Shown one piece after another: positions 44,657-53,855 of a DNA stretch of 64,000 nt (positions within the stretch are counted from its first letter, which is position 1; each line of letters starts with the position of its first letter). The DNA is taken from NCBI RefSeq assembly GCF_003031265.1, contig NZ_CP019966.1, positions 3,782,001 through 3,846,000 on the forward strand, given 5' to 3'. This DNA comes from Rhodopseudomonas palustris. Its GTDB lineage: Bacteria > Pseudomonadota > Alphaproteobacteria > Rhizobiales > Xanthobacteraceae. The position numbers and the translations under genes are program-made. The notes beneath the pieces are model-generated. The model saw only the letters and a list, made by a program, of their open reading frames with translations, did no database searches and was not told where the DNA came from.

Positions 44657-47038
44657 TTAAAGCGCGCCGCGTAGCGTCAGCCAGACCGAACGGCCCGGCG
44701 CGATGAACACGAACGGCGAGTTCGATCGATAGAACGCGTCGTAGTAGGTGGTGTTGAAGATGTTGTTGACCGACAGCTTGGCGGTCATGTGCTTGTCGAC
44801 CTTGAACTCGACGAAGCTGTCGAACCGCCAGTGCTCGGGCAGCACGTTGCCGTTGATCGCCGCGAAGGTGCCGCCGTAGATCTTGGAGGCGTACACCGCC
44901 TGTCCGCCGACTTCCCAATGGTCGTCGAACTTGTACTTGGTGAGCAGGTTGAACGATTGATGCGCGATGTTGGCGAGCTGCGCGCCGACCGAATTCGGAT
45001 CGATCGATTGCAGCACCTTGGTTTCCATCAGCACCAAGCCGCCGAACACGCTCCAGCGGTCGGTGATCTTGCCGGAGGCTTCGAGGTCGATACCGCGAAC
45101 CCGATAGACGCCGGTCGACAGGATGTTGTTGCCGACGGTCTCGCGGGCGTTCGACTTCTGGGTTTCGAACAGCGATGCGGTCAGCAGCAGCCGGCGATCG
45201 AACAGCTCCCATTTGGTGCCGACTTCCGCCGCCTTGTTCATTTCTGGCGGCAGCGCCTGGAAGGTGGCGTTGTTGACCACGAGGCCGCCGTAAGCGGTGC
45301 CCGAGGCGTCGAGTTCGGCGCCGACCGGGTTGGTCGAGGTCGCGTAGGCGGCGTACAGGCTGGCGTAAGGCAGCGGCTTCACCACCGCGCCGAGATTGTA
45401 GTTCCACATCCCCGACTGCACCGCGGTGGAGGTCGCCGCGGTGTGTCCGGTGATGTTGTAGTCGTCGTAGCGCAGGCCGCCGTTGAGGATGACGACGTCG
45501 TTCCAGTTGGCGGTTTCGATCACATAGGCCGACTTGGTGTCGACATTGATGAAGGTCGGGTTGTAGGCGCGCTGCGGCTGGGTGGCGAACTCGAACAGGT
45601 TCGGCGGCGCCAGCAGCGGCACGGTGATGCGGCCGCCGCTCTGGAAGCCGGCGAGCTCCGAGGTGAGGCCCGCATAGGTGTCGCGCATCACGCTTTCGCG
45701 CGAGATTTCCGCACCGCCGACCATGGTGTGCTTCACCCCGCCGACGTCGAACTTGTAGGTCAGGTCGGTCTGGTTGGCGAGCACGTCGGTGGTCTGATAG
45801 CGGCTCTGCGACGCCAGCGAGACCGTGGTGGCGGTCGGATTGCTCGGCAGCGTGCCGATATAATCGAGCACCGAATGCGCGGCGCGCGAGCGGTTGGTCA
45901 GCGTCAGGTCCGGCGTGATCGCGAACTCACCGGTGACCGTGCCGAAATCCTGCTTGGCCTTCTGGAAGTCGCGATTGACGAAGCCGTAATAGGTTTCGCG
46001 CGGCACGTTGACGTCGGTCGACGGCCGGCGCAGCGCGGTGTTGTACGGCACACCGAAATCCGGCAGGCCGTCGAGATCAGTGTGGACGTAGTTGGCGGTG
46101 ACCTTGATGGCGTCGGTCGGCGTCCACTTCACCGCCGCCAGCGTGCCCCAGCGGTCGTCGGTGACGTAGTTGCGACCGGCAACCTTGGCGTCCTGGTACA
46201 GGCCGTCGACACGGACCGCCAATGTCGGGCTCAGCACCTGGTTGACATCCACCGTGACGCGCTTGGTGGCGTCGGAGCCAAACGTGGTTTCGGCCTTGGT
46301 GAAATTGCCTTCGGTGGTCGCCTGCTTGGTGACGATGTTGATGGCACCGCCGGCGGTGCCGCGGCCCGCCATGGTCGAGGCCGGACCGCGCAGGATCTCG
46401 ACCTGCTCGGTGAAGAAATTCTCGCGGATCGAGATCGCCGGATCGCGGATGCCGTCGATGAATACGTCATTGCGGGCATCGAAGCCACGGATGAAGAAGC
46501 GGTCGCCAAACGCGTTGCCGCCCTCCCCGGTGCCAAGCGTGACGCCGGCGGTGGAACGCGCCACTTCGCGCAGCGAGGTCGCGTTCTTGTCCTCAAGCAG
46601 TTCCTTGGTCAGCACCGTCACGGTGCGCGGGGTGTTGAGCACCGGCTCGGTGAACTTGGTGCCCGACAGCCGGTCGACCTTGTAGGGCGCGGCCGCATCC
46701 GCATAGGGGTTGCGATCCGCCGACAGCGTGCCGGCATTGGGAAACGGTACCGGCTGCACCTGGGTCGGCTGCGCGCGGCGCGCCGCCCGGCGCAGCGCGG
46801 TGCGGGCACGCACCTGATCGGGCGTTGCGCGCGCCGCCGCCGGTTTCGGCCGTGCCACCGGGGCATCGACGGTCACAGCCGGCAGACTCGACTGCTGCGC
46901 TTCGGCGCCGCCGATCGACGCCACCGCGATCATGCCGGCTACCGCCGACACCTTGCGGCCATGATGGCCGTCGAATTCGCTGAAAGTCCGAAGCGTTGCT
47001 TCCGCTCGCAACGACCTCGGTGCCTTTGCCCCGTTCAT
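44657..47038 (-). CDS. TonB-dependent siderophore receptor (Fiu-like)
   Basis: 793 residues. An N-terminal export signal lies within the first 48 residues (SAVAGMIAVASIGGAEAQQ), followed by an extra Ala/Arg-rich stretch. The plug (about 115-240: RTVTVLTKELLEDKNATSLREV, RGFDARNDVFIDGIRD, VEILRGPASTMAGRGTAGGAINIVTK) and the 22-strand barrel follow. It most resembles catecholate receptors of the Fiu type. The protein ends WLTLRGAL rather than the common terminal aromatic residue. First gene of an operon with hydroxylase, exbB, exbD and tonB, so the whole energised system is made together. Confidence 0.93.
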   Translation of the reverse strand: MNGAKAPRSLRAEATLRTFSEFDGHHGRKVSAVAGMIAVASIGGAEAQQSSLPAVTVDAPVARPKPAAARATPDQVRARTALRRAARRAQPTQVQPVPFPNAGTLSADRNPYADAAAPYKVDRLSGTKFTEPVLNTPRTVTVLTKELLEDKNATSLREVARSTAGVTLGTGEGGNAFGDRFFIRGFDARNDVFIDGIRDPAISIRENFFTEQVEILRGPASTMAGRGTAGGAINIVTKQATTEGNFTKAETTFGSDATKRVTVDVNQVLSPTLAVRVDGLYQDAKVAGRNYVTDDRWGTLAAVKWTPTDAIKVTANYVHTDLDGLPDFGVPYNTALRRPSTDVNVPRETYYGFVNRDFQKAKQDFGTVTGEFAITPDLTLTNRSRAAHSVLDYIGTLPSNPTATTVSLASQSRYQTTDVLANQTDLTYKFDVGGVKHTMVGGAEISRESVMRDTYAGLTSELAGFQSGGRITVPLLAPPNLFEFATQPQRAYNPTFINVDTKSAYVIETANWNDVVILNGGLRYDDYNITGHTAATSTAVQSGMWNYNLGAVVKPLPYASLYAAYATSTNPVGAELDASGTAYGGLVVNNATFQALPPEMNKAAEVGTKWELFDRRLLLTASLFETQKSNARETVGNNILSTGVYRVRGIDLEASGKITDRWSVFGGLVLMETKVLQSIDPNSVGAQLANIAHQSFNLLTKYKFDDHWEVGGQAVYASKIYGGTFAAINGNVLPEHWRFDSFVEFKVDKHMTAKLSVNNIFNTTYYDAFYRSNSPFVFIAPGRSVWLTLRGAL

Positions 47039-47146
47039 CCCACGCCCCCAGATGTGCTGCCGCTAATCAAGTGCAACAAAGGTGGTATCGAGCGGGGTAT
47101 CGAGGGTCAACGAAGCGTCACGATCGACAAGATGGAATAGTTCAAG

Positions 47147-47165
47147 ATCAAAATCATTCTAAGAA
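47147..47165. promoter_or_regulatory. Possible iron-control element upstream of the receptor
   Basis: On the minus strand TTCTTAGAATGATTTTGAT resembles one half of the TTTAGAA...TTCTAAA iron-control elements recognised by Irr in Bradyrhizobium and relatives. It sits about 110 bases before the receptor start. Only one half-site is good, so this is tentative. Confidence 0.3.
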
Positions 47166-47333
47166 ACAGCCTCCGTAAACATCCGGAAGCGCGACACATC
47201 TCGGTACTTCAGCACCTCGAAGTGATCGATTGTTGCTCACTTCATGAGCAGCGAGCGATGCGATGGAACGGCGCTGTGGACATCACGCTGCGCGTGCGGA
47301 CGCGCAGAGAGGCGCATACAGACCTGGGCTGAC

Positions 47334-47576
47334 TTACTCCGCGGGGCTCGGCGGCTTCATCAACGAGAACATCTCATCGACGGTCTGCTGCGCCGTGAGT
47401 CGCACCCGCTCGGTATCCACCATCCCGTCGATGCGGATGCCGCGGACCACTGCGCGGATCTCGTCGCGAAACTCGCTGAGGAATTGCAGCGGGTCGCGCT
47501 GCTCATTGGCGACGCGCGCAATCAGCCCGGTGATCAGGATCTGGCAGGCGATCATCCGGCCGTTGAGCTCTTCCAT
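47334..47576 (-). CDS. Small helical protein, function unknown
   Basis: 80 residues from ATG at 47576 (MEELNGRMIACQILITGLIA). A single amphipathic helical domain with charged middle (NEQRDPLQFLSEFRDEIRAVVRG) and a C-terminal TVDEMFSLMKPPSPAE. The longer frame upstream to 47657 has a less protein-like start and is rejected. The sequence looks evolved (alternating hydrophobic pattern, no low complexity). No recognised domain. Isolated between the receptor promoter and the RND genes. Confidence 0.6.
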   Translation of the reverse strand: MEELNGRMIACQILITGLIARVANEQRDPLQFLSEFRDEIRAVVRGIRIDGMVDTERVRLTAQQTVDEMFSLMKPPSPAE

Positions 47577-47912
47577 TCTGTACTCCGGTCGCGCGGCAGC
47601 ACATTCCCCCTGCCGCATCGAGCGCCGTGGTATGGCCGAGCTGCACGCAACTGACAATTGGAAGAGTTCTTAACTGGAGCTCATGCCCTGCCCGTCACCA
47701 CGACCGGCGAGCGATCGATGGCGCTGCCGCAACCCAACTTCGCGCCCGCTCGATGAACCCTGCCGCTCCATGAAAGTTTAGCAATGTCATGCGGTTTGTG
47801 ATGTGCTGGCGGCAATTGCCGCTATAGTTACCCCTCAATCCAGGCAATCACCGCCGCGCGGGCTGAACCGGTCGCCAGAAGCCGTCACCGCCGGCCGAAC
47901 ATCGGATCGGGC
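47577..47912. other. Upstream region of the RND genes
   Basis: About 335 bases with no supported gene. Near 47823 TATAGT could be a -10 for the plus-strand efflux genes, with TTGTGA (47797-47802) a poorly spaced -35. No palindrome that I would call an operator. Confidence 0.3.
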
Positions 47913-49136
47913 ATGAACAAACCCGGCGCCTATCGCAGGGCCTTCGTTGTCGTGTGCCTGCTGCTTGCAGCGGGCGGTTCTTATTGGGGCTGGCAACGCG
48001 TCCAGAGCGGCAGCTCCGCGGCGCCGGGCGGCACCCCGCAGGCACAATCGGGTACCTCCACGCCGAAAGCCGGCGCCGGCCGCACCGCAGCGGTTCCCGT
48101 GACGGTGGCGACCGCGCAGAAGGCCGACTTTCCGGTGTATCTGAGCGGGCTCGGCACCGTTCAGGGCTTCAATACCGTTCTGGTCCGCAGCCGGGTCGAC
48201 GGCCAGCTCGACAACATCGCCTTCACCGAAGGCCAGATCGTCCAGGCCGGCGACCTGCTGGCGCAGATCGACCCGCGGCCGTTCCAGGCCACGCTGGACC
48301 AGGCCAAGGCCAAGAAGGCGCAGGACGAGGCCAATCTCGCCAACGCCAAGCTCGACCTCAGCCGCTCGGTGCGGCTTGGCGAATTCGCCACCAAGCAGCA
48401 GACCGACACCCAGCGCTCCAACGTCCAGCAGCTCACCGCGCAGATCGAGGCCGACGAGGCCGCGATCGCGAACGCGCAGACCCAGCTCGATTACGCGACG
48501 ATCAAGGCGCCGATCTCCGGCGTGACCGGGCTGCGCCAGGTCGACAAGGGCAACATCGTCAACGCCTCGAGCCAGACCGGCATCGTCACCATCGCGCAGA
48601 TCGAGCCGATCGCTGTGATCTTCACCGCGCCGGAAGAGCGCGTGTTCGACATCAACCGCGCCCTCGCCGCCCGCCCGCTCCAGGTGATCGCGCTCTCCAC
48701 CGACGCCAAGACCACCTTCGCCGAAGACGGCACGCTTGCGGTGGTCAACAACCAGGTCGACAGCAACAGCGGCACGGTGCGGCTCAAGGCGGTGTTCGCC
48801 AACAAGAACCACGCGCTGTGGCCCGGCCTGTCGGTGCAGACCCGGCTGCTGGTGAAAACCTTGAAGGACGTCGTGGTGGTTCCGAACGATGCGGTCCAGC
48901 ACGGCACCGACGGGCTGTATGCCTACGCGGTCGACGCCGACAACAAGGCCGAGCTGCGCAAGCTGGTGGTCGGACCCGCCAACGACCAGAACACTGTGGT
49001 CGAGCGCGGCCTCGAGCCCGGCGACCGGGTGGTGGTCGGCGGCCAGTACAAGGTCAAGCCGGGCACGCCGTTGGCGTTCAAGGTCGCCGATAACGAACCG
49101 GCGGCGCCGGTGCAGCCCAAGCCGGCCGGGAAATAG
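47913..49136 (+). CDS. RND efflux membrane-fusion protein (MdtA/AcrA-like)
   Basis: 407 residues. A single N-terminal membrane span or signal (residues 8-28) and an unstructured linker precede the HlyD core. Lipoyl-like halves (VLVRSRVDGQLDNIAFTEGQIVQAGDLLAQIDPRPF) and the coiled-coil hairpin (about 125-200) are clear, followed by TIKAPISGVTGLRQVDKGNIV and a beta-barrel domain. It joins the inner-membrane pump encoded 2 bases downstream to an outer-membrane channel that is not in the window. Confidence 0.94.
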   Translation: MNKPGAYRRAFVVVCLLLAAGGSYWGWQRVQSGSSAAPGGTPQAQSGTSTPKAGAGRTAAVPVTVATAQKADFPVYLSGLGTVQGFNTVLVRSRVDGQLDNIAFTEGQIVQAGDLLAQIDPRPFQATLDQAKAKKAQDEANLANAKLDLSRSVRLGEFATKQQTDTQRSNVQQLTAQIEADEAAIANAQTQLDYATIKAPISGVTGLRQVDKGNIVNASSQTGIVTIAQIEPIAVIFTAPEERVFDINRALAARPLQVIALSTDAKTTFAEDGTLAVVNNQVDSNSGTVRLKAVFANKNHALWPGLSVQTRLLVKTLKDVVVVPNDAVQHGTDGLYAYAVDADNKAELRKLVVGPANDQNTVVERGLEPGDRVVVGGQYKVKPGTPLAFKVADNEPAAPVQPKPAGK

Positions 49137-49138
49137 CC

Positions 49139-52100
49139 ATGGACCGGAGCATCTCGGCGCCGTTCATCCGCTACCCGATCGCAACGTCGCTATTGATGGC
49201 GGGGATCCTGTTTCTCGGCCTGATCGCCTACCCTGCGCTGCCGGTGGCGCCGCTGCCGCAGGTCGACTTCCCCACTATCCAGATTTCCGCCAGCCTGCCC
49301 GGCGCCAGCCCGGAAACCATGGCCTCGTCGGTGGCGACGCCGTTGGAGCGCCAGCTCGCGCAGATCCCCGGCGTGTCGCAGATGACTTCGACGAGCTCGC
49401 TGGGCTCGACCGCGGTCACCATCCAGTTCGACCTCAACCGCAACATCGACGCCGCCGCCAACGACGTTCAGGCGGCGATCAACGCCGCCGGCGGCCAGCT
49501 GCCGAAGAACCTGCCGAACCCGCCGACCTACCGCAAGGTCAACCCGGCCGATGCGCCGATCCTAATCCTGTCGGCAACCTCCGACACCCTGCCGCTCACC
49601 ACCGTCAGCGACAACGCCGACGCCAAGATCGCCCAGCAGATCAGCCAGATCACCGGCGTCGCCCAGGTGTTCATCGGCGGCCAGCAGAAGCCGGCGATCC
49701 GGATCCAAGTCGATCCGGCCAAGCTGATGACCAAGGGCCTGTCGCTCGAGGACGTGCGCGCCCAGATCGCGATCACCACCGTCGACAGCCCGAAGGGCAC
49801 GCTCGACGCGCCGAACCGCAGCTACACCATCTACGCCAACGACCAGCTCACCGAGTCCAAGGACTGGAACGACGTCATCCTCGCCTATCGCAACGGCGGC
49901 CCGCTGCGGATTCGCGACGTCGGCCACGCGGTGACCGGGCCGGAGGACGCCAAGACCGCGGCCTGGGCCAACGGCAAGCGCGGCGTGTTCCTGGTGGTGT
50001 TCAAGCAGCCCGGCGCCAACGTCATCGACACTGTCGATCACATCAAGGCGGAGCTGCCGCGGTTGGTCGCCGGCATTCCGCCGGCCATCAAGGTCGAGGT
50101 GATCAGCGACCGCACCACCACCATCCGCGCCGCGGTCGAGGACGTGCAGTTCACCCTGCTGCTGACGATCGCGCTGGTGGTGATGGTGATCTTCCTGTTC
50201 CTGCGCAGCTTCTGGGCCACCATCATCCCCAGCGTCACGGTGCCGCTGGCGCTGCTCGGCGCATGCGCTCTGATGTGGGCGGCCGGCTACACGCTCGACA
50301 ACCTGTCGCTGATGGCGCTGACGATCTCGGTCGGCTTCGTGGTCGACGACGCCATCGTGATGCTGGAGAACATCGCCCGCCACATCGAAGAGGGCGAGAA
50401 GCCGTTCACCGCGGCGCTGAAGGGCGCGCGCGAAATCGGCTTCACCATCGTGTCGATCTCGATCTCGCTGGTCGCGGTGCTGATCCCGCTATTGTTCATG
50501 GGTGGCATCATCGGCCGGCTGTTCCGCGAATTCGCCGTGACGCTGGCGATGACCATCGCGGTGTCGATGCTGGTGTCGCTGACGCTGACGCCGATGATGG
50601 CGTCGCGCTTCATGCGGCCGGCCACCGAAGTGCGCCACGGCCGGATCTATCAGTGGATCGAAGGCGCGTTCGAAGCGATGCTGCGCGCCTATGAGCGCGG
50701 CCTCGATCTGGTGCTGCGCTGGCGCTTCACCACACTGATGGTGTTCTTCGCGACGGTGGGACTGTCGGTGTACCTGTTCGTTGCGATCCCGAAGGGCTTC
50801 TTCCCGCAGCAGGACGTCGGCATGATCACCGCGGCGTCCGAGGCCGCGCAGGACATCTCGTTCACCGGGATGAAGCAGCGCCAGGAGCAGCTCGGCGAGA
50901 TCGTGATGGCCGATCCCGACGTCGACAGCGTCGCGATGTTCATCGGCGGCAGCGGCACCGCGCTCAACACCGGACGGATGTTCATCACGCTGAAGCCACG
51001 CGACGAACGCTCGGCCAGCGCCCAGGAGATTATCGCGCGGTTGCGGCCGAAGCTGGAGAAGGTCGAAGGCGCGCGGCTGTTCATGCAGGCGGCCCAAGAC
51101 GTCCGGCTCGGCGGTCGGCCGACCCGCACCCAGTTCGAATACACTCTGCAGGACGCCAACCTCACCGAGCTCAACGAGTGGGCGCCGAAGGTGCTGGCGA
51201 AGATGCAGTCGCTGCCGCAACTGCGCGACGTCGCCACCGACCAGCAGACCGAAGGCACGACGCTGACGCTGACGATCGACCGCGACACCGCCTCGCGGTT
51301 CGGCATCAAGCCGCAACTGATCGACGACACGCTGTACGACGCGTTCGGCCAGCGCCAGGTGACGCAGTACTTCACCCAGGTGAACACCTACCGGATCATC
51401 CTGGAGGTGCTGCCGGAGCTGCAAGGCCGGCTCGACACCCTGAACCAGATCTACGTCAAGTCGCCGACCACCGGCGACCAAGTGCCGCTGTCGGCGTTCG
51501 CGAAATGGACCACGGTGCCGGTGCGGCCACTGTCGATCAGCCACCAGGGCCAGTTCCCCGCCACCACGATCAGCTTCAATCTGGCCCAGGGCGTCGCGCT
51601 CGGCCAGGCCACCGAAGCGGTGCAGGCCGCAATGGCCGAGATGGGCACGCCGCCGACGCTCAGCGGCAGCTTCCAGGGCACCGCGCAGGCGTTCCAGCAG
51701 TCGCTATCGACCGTGCCGCTGTTGATCGTCGCGGCGCTGGTGGTGGTCTATCTGATCCTCGGCATCCTGTACGAGAGCTACATCCACCCGCTGACGATTC
51801 TGTCGACCCTGCCCTCAGCCGGCGTCGGCGCGCTGGCGATGCTGATGCTGTTCGGCTTCGACTTCAGCCTGATCGCGCTGATCGGCATCATCTTGCTGAT
51901 CGGCATCGTGAAGAAGAACGGCATCATGATGGTCGACTTCGCCATCACAGCCGAGCGCGACGAGCATCTCGATCCCGAGCAGGCGATCCGCAAGGCCGCG
52001 CTGCTGCGCTTCCGCCCGATCATGATGACCACGATGGCGGCGATGCTCGGCGGCGTGCCGCTGATGCTCGGCACCGGCACCGGCTCGGAAATCCGCCAGC

Positions 52101-52276
52101 CGCTCGGCTACGCGATGGTCGGCGGCCTGCTGGTCAGCCAGGCGCTGACGCTGTTCACCACCCCGGTGGTGTACCTCTATCTCGACCGCCTCTCCAACGC
52201 CCTCACCAACTGGGGCCGCACCCACATCCCGGTCGACCAGGACGAAGACGACCGCGTCCAGCGCGCGGCGGAGTGA
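49139..52276 (+). CDS. RND multidrug efflux permease (MdtB/MdtC/AcrB-like)
   Basis: 1045 residues, full length. Twelve spans with two large periplasmic loops. N-terminal SISAPFIRYPIATSLLMAGILFLGLIAYPALPVAPLPQVDFPTI, the central GFVVDDAIVMLENIARHIEEGEKPFTAALKGAREIGFTI (proton-relay aspartates), and the C-terminal GIVKKNGIMMVDFAI and RFRPIMMTTMAAMLGGVPL are typical of the MdtB group. Substrates probably amphipathic drugs or bile-like compounds. No regulator gene adjacent. A hairpin follows its stop. Confidence 0.95.
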   Translation: MDRSISAPFIRYPIATSLLMAGILFLGLIAYPALPVAPLPQVDFPTIQISASLPGASPETMASSVATPLERQLAQIPGVSQMTSTSSLGSTAVTIQFDLNRNIDAAANDVQAAINAAGGQLPKNLPNPPTYRKVNPADAPILILSATSDTLPLTTVSDNADAKIAQQISQITGVAQVFIGGQQKPAIRIQVDPAKLMTKGLSLEDVRAQIAITTVDSPKGTLDAPNRSYTIYANDQLTESKDWNDVILAYRNGGPLRIRDVGHAVTGPEDAKTAAWANGKRGVFLVVFKQPGANVIDTVDHIKAELPRLVAGIPPAIKVEVISDRTTTIRAAVEDVQFTLLLTIALVVMVIFLFLRSFWATIIPSVTVPLALLGACALMWAAGYTLDNLSLMALTISVGFVVDDAIVMLENIARHIEEGEKPFTAALKGAREIGFTIVSISISLVAVLIPLLFMGGIIGRLFREFAVTLAMTIAVSMLVSLTLTPMMASRFMRPATEVRHGRIYQWIEGAFEAMLRAYERGLDLVLRWRFTTLMVFFATVGLSVYLFVAIPKGFFPQQDVGMITAASEAAQDISFTGMKQRQEQLGEIVMADPDVDSVAMFIGGSGTALNTGRMFITLKPRDERSASAQEIIARLRPKLEKVEGARLFMQAAQDVRLGGRPTRTQFEYTLQDANLTELNEWAPKVLAKMQSLPQLRDVATDQQTEGTTLTLTIDRDTASRFGIKPQLIDDTLYDAFGQRQVTQYFTQVNTYRIILEVLPELQGRLDTLNQIYVKSPTTGDQVPLSAFAKWTTVPVRPLSISHQGQFPATTISFNLAQGVALGQATEAVQAAMAEMGTPPTLSGSFQGTAQAFQQSLSTVPLLIVAALVVVYLILGILYESYIHPLTILSTLPSAGVGALAMLMLFGFDFSLIALIGIILLIGIVKKNGIMMVDFAITAERDEHLDPEQAIRKAALLRFRPIMMTTMAAMLGGVPLMLGTGTGSEIRQPLGYAMVGGLLVSQALTLFTTPVVYLYLDRLSNALTNWGRTHIPVDQDEDDRVQRAAE

Positions 52277-52288
52277 GGCCGAGCGCAG

Positions 52289-52308
52289 GTGAGCGAGGCT
52301 ACCCTCGC
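52289..52308. terminator. Hairpin between convergent RND and vapC genes
   Basis: GAGCGAGG (52289-52296) and CCTCGCTC (52301-52308), perfect 8-base stem with a 4-base loop. No U-run. It can work in either direction between the convergent ends. Confidence 0.45.
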
Positions 52309-52330
52309 TCCAGCGGCTTCGTTGCTGGCC

Positions 52331-52723
52331 TTACAGAAACGGATTCTCGACGCGCAGCGCGCCGAAGGTGCGGCCGTGCTGCAGGTCTTCGCTGTACAGC
52401 ACATCACACCCAGCCTCCTGAGCAGCCGCGACGATCAGCGCGTCGTGGAACGGCAGCCTGTGATCGCGTGCAAGGACAACGGCCGCGGCGTGGGTATTTA
52501 GAGTGATCGGAAGTACGTCATCGAGCGCGGCGCGAAGCTGCTTGAGCGCGACTTCGATCTGTGGCCAGTCTTGCCGAAGCTTTCGGCGCGCTACGTGGAC
52601 GAATTCGTTGAGCACCTGAACGCTGGCCACACCACCACTGCTCAGGCAAGTTGCGGCCGTCTGCTGACGCGGGTCCGAAGTGGTGATGTAGACGAGGATA
52701 TTCGTATCGAAGAACGCCTTCAC
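52331..52723 (-). CDS. vapC: PIN-domain ribonuclease toxin (VapC-like)
   Basis: 130 residues. The acidic residues of the PIN active site are in place: D6 (MKAFFDTNILVY), E40 (QVLNEFVHV), D94 (LPFHDALIVAAA) and D113 (YSEDL). VapC toxins cut tRNA or rRNA when unopposed. Overlaps the antitoxin gene by 4 bases (52720-52723), in normal antitoxin-first order. The pair lies near tRNA-Gln, a usual site for such modules. Confidence 0.9.
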   Translation of the reverse strand: MKAFFDTNILVYITTSDPRQQTAATCLSSGGVASVQVLNEFVHVARRKLRQDWPQIEVALKQLRAALDDVLPITLNTHAAAVVLARDHRLPFHDALIVAAAQEAGCDVLYSEDLQHGRTFGALRVENPFL

Positions 52724-52977
52724 TGATCATTCGCCTCGTCGCGATACCGCTCGTTTGCCTCGTCGCGATCAAACTTGTAGTCGGCAGGAAGTTTCCATTG
52801 CAGCTTGGAAAGGCGCTCCACCGCCGCCTTGCGCCGGTTTTCCTTCTCCACCACCAGCGTTCGTTCGACAATGTCGACCACGTTCAGCTCATCGCCCTCT
52901 TTCAGTTCGAGCTTGTCGACCAGAGCTTTGGGCAGCCTAACGGCGAGGCTATTGCCCCATTTCGACACCTGCATCAC
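52720..52977 (-). CDS. vapB: AbrB/MazE-type antitoxin (VapB-like)
   Basis: 85 residues. The N-terminal swapped-hairpin DNA-binding fold is clear (QVSKWGNSLAVRLPKALVDKLELKEGDELNVV, about 3-35). The C-terminal acidic stretch, about 55-85 (ADYKFDRDEANERYRDEAND), should wrap around the toxin. Start could be either of two adjacent Met codons. The inverted repeat at 53000-53021, 23 bases upstream, is the likely operator for self-repression. Confidence 0.9.
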   Translation of the reverse strand: MMQVSKWGNSLAVRLPKALVDKLELKEGDELNVVDIVERTLVVEKENRRKAAVERLSKLQWKLPADYKFDRDEANERYRDEANDQ

Positions 52978-52999
52978 ATCCTCTATGCCCGGTGATCCC

Positions 53000-53021
53000 G
53001 TATATCATATGCAGGATATAC
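53000..53021. promoter_or_regulatory. VapBC operator, GTATATC-N8-GATATAC
   Basis: Perfect 7-base arms (53000-53006 and 53015-53021) with an 8-base spacer, directly upstream of vapB, in an AT-rich patch. TATATCAT and TATACAT sequences nearby could also form the -10 region on the minus strand. The site suits an AbrB-type antitoxin. Confidence 0.7.
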
Positions 53022-53267
53022 ATTATCTCAACTAGCACGAGCTGGGCGCATCGCGCCCGTGGCCCCTTAAGGTGCCGGCCAACCGCCGCAGTCTTCACGC
53101 CAATCTCCCCATCTGTCGCAAGCAACCCTCTTGCAGGGCGGAGCCGACGCAGCTAGAAGATCCGCACACCCGAGGCGCGTCGCGAGCCACTCCCGCCGCG
53201 CCCGGCACCGTGTCGAGTGTGCCCCGTGCATCACTCCTAAATGCCTGATCCGTCAGCGCATTCTCGG

Positions 53268-53341
53268 TGGGGAATGGTGTAATGGTAGCACAACAGACTC
53301 TGACTCTGTTTGTCTTGGTTCGAATCCAGGTTCCCCAGCCA
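53268..53341 (+). tRNA. tRNA-Gln (anticodon CUG)
   Basis: TGGGGAA pairs with TTCCCCA; anticodon loop CTCTGAC gives CUG at 53300-53302; the T-loop is TTCGAATC; discriminator G and encoded CCA at 53339-53341. D-arm has GTGTAATGGTAGCAC. It lies between the VapBC and HepT-MntA modules. Confidence 0.97.
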
Positions 53342-53441
53342 GTTCCGGCCTAGGCCGATTGAAAATCCCTCGTTTCGACCTATCGTTCACCCATCGCTGC
53401 GGCGCCGCTCGGCGCGAACGGCACCAGCCGGGTGAGCGTTG

Positions 53442-53855
53442 ATGACCGATACGAAGCCAGACATCTCGCTGCTCAAGCGTGCGCTCGATCGTCTGATCGA
53501 GGGGCTCGCACGTTATCAGGCCGACATCTCCGATACTCAGATCCGCGACGGCTTGGTGCAGCGCTTCGAGTTCACCTACGAGATCGCGCACAAGATGGTG
53601 AAGCGCTATCTGGAATTCGCTTCGCCGAACCCGGCGCTGATCGACGGTATGAGCTTTCAGGATCTGATCCGTACCGCGGGTGAACAGGGTCTATTGCTAG
53701 GGGAATGGGCCGACTGGCGCGGCTTCCGCGAAATGCGCAGCAAAACCAGCCACACCTACAATGAAGACGTTGCGCTGGAAGTGGTCGGCGGCATCCCGCG
53801 CTTCATCGCGGAAGCCCGCGTACTCTACGACCGTCTCGCCGAGCGGCTGGCATGA
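53442..53855 (+). CDS. hepT: HEPN toxin (HepT-like), type VII toxin-antitoxin
   Basis: 137 residues from ATG at 53442; a TTG one codon earlier is the alternative. The HI0074/HepT substrate-binding fold is helical throughout. The ribonuclease motif RX4HXY is exact: R99-SKTS-H104-T-Y106 (RSKTSHTY). Y106 corresponds to the tyrosine that the partner antitoxin modifies with AMP in Shewanella. It overlaps mntA by 4 bases (53852-53855), the usual toxin-first order of this family. The gene starts 100 bases after tRNA-Gln. Confidence 0.9.
   Translation: MTDTKPDISLLKRALDRLIEGLARYQADISDTQIRDGLVQRFEFTYEIAHKMVKRYLEFASPNPALIDGMSFQDLIRTAGEQGLLLGEWADWRGFREMRSKTSHTYNEDVALEVVGGIPRFIAEARVLYDRLAERLA

Noticed and set aside
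44789..47140. 783-codon open frame on the plus strand
   Set aside because: It is the antisense image of the TonB-dependent receptor gene.
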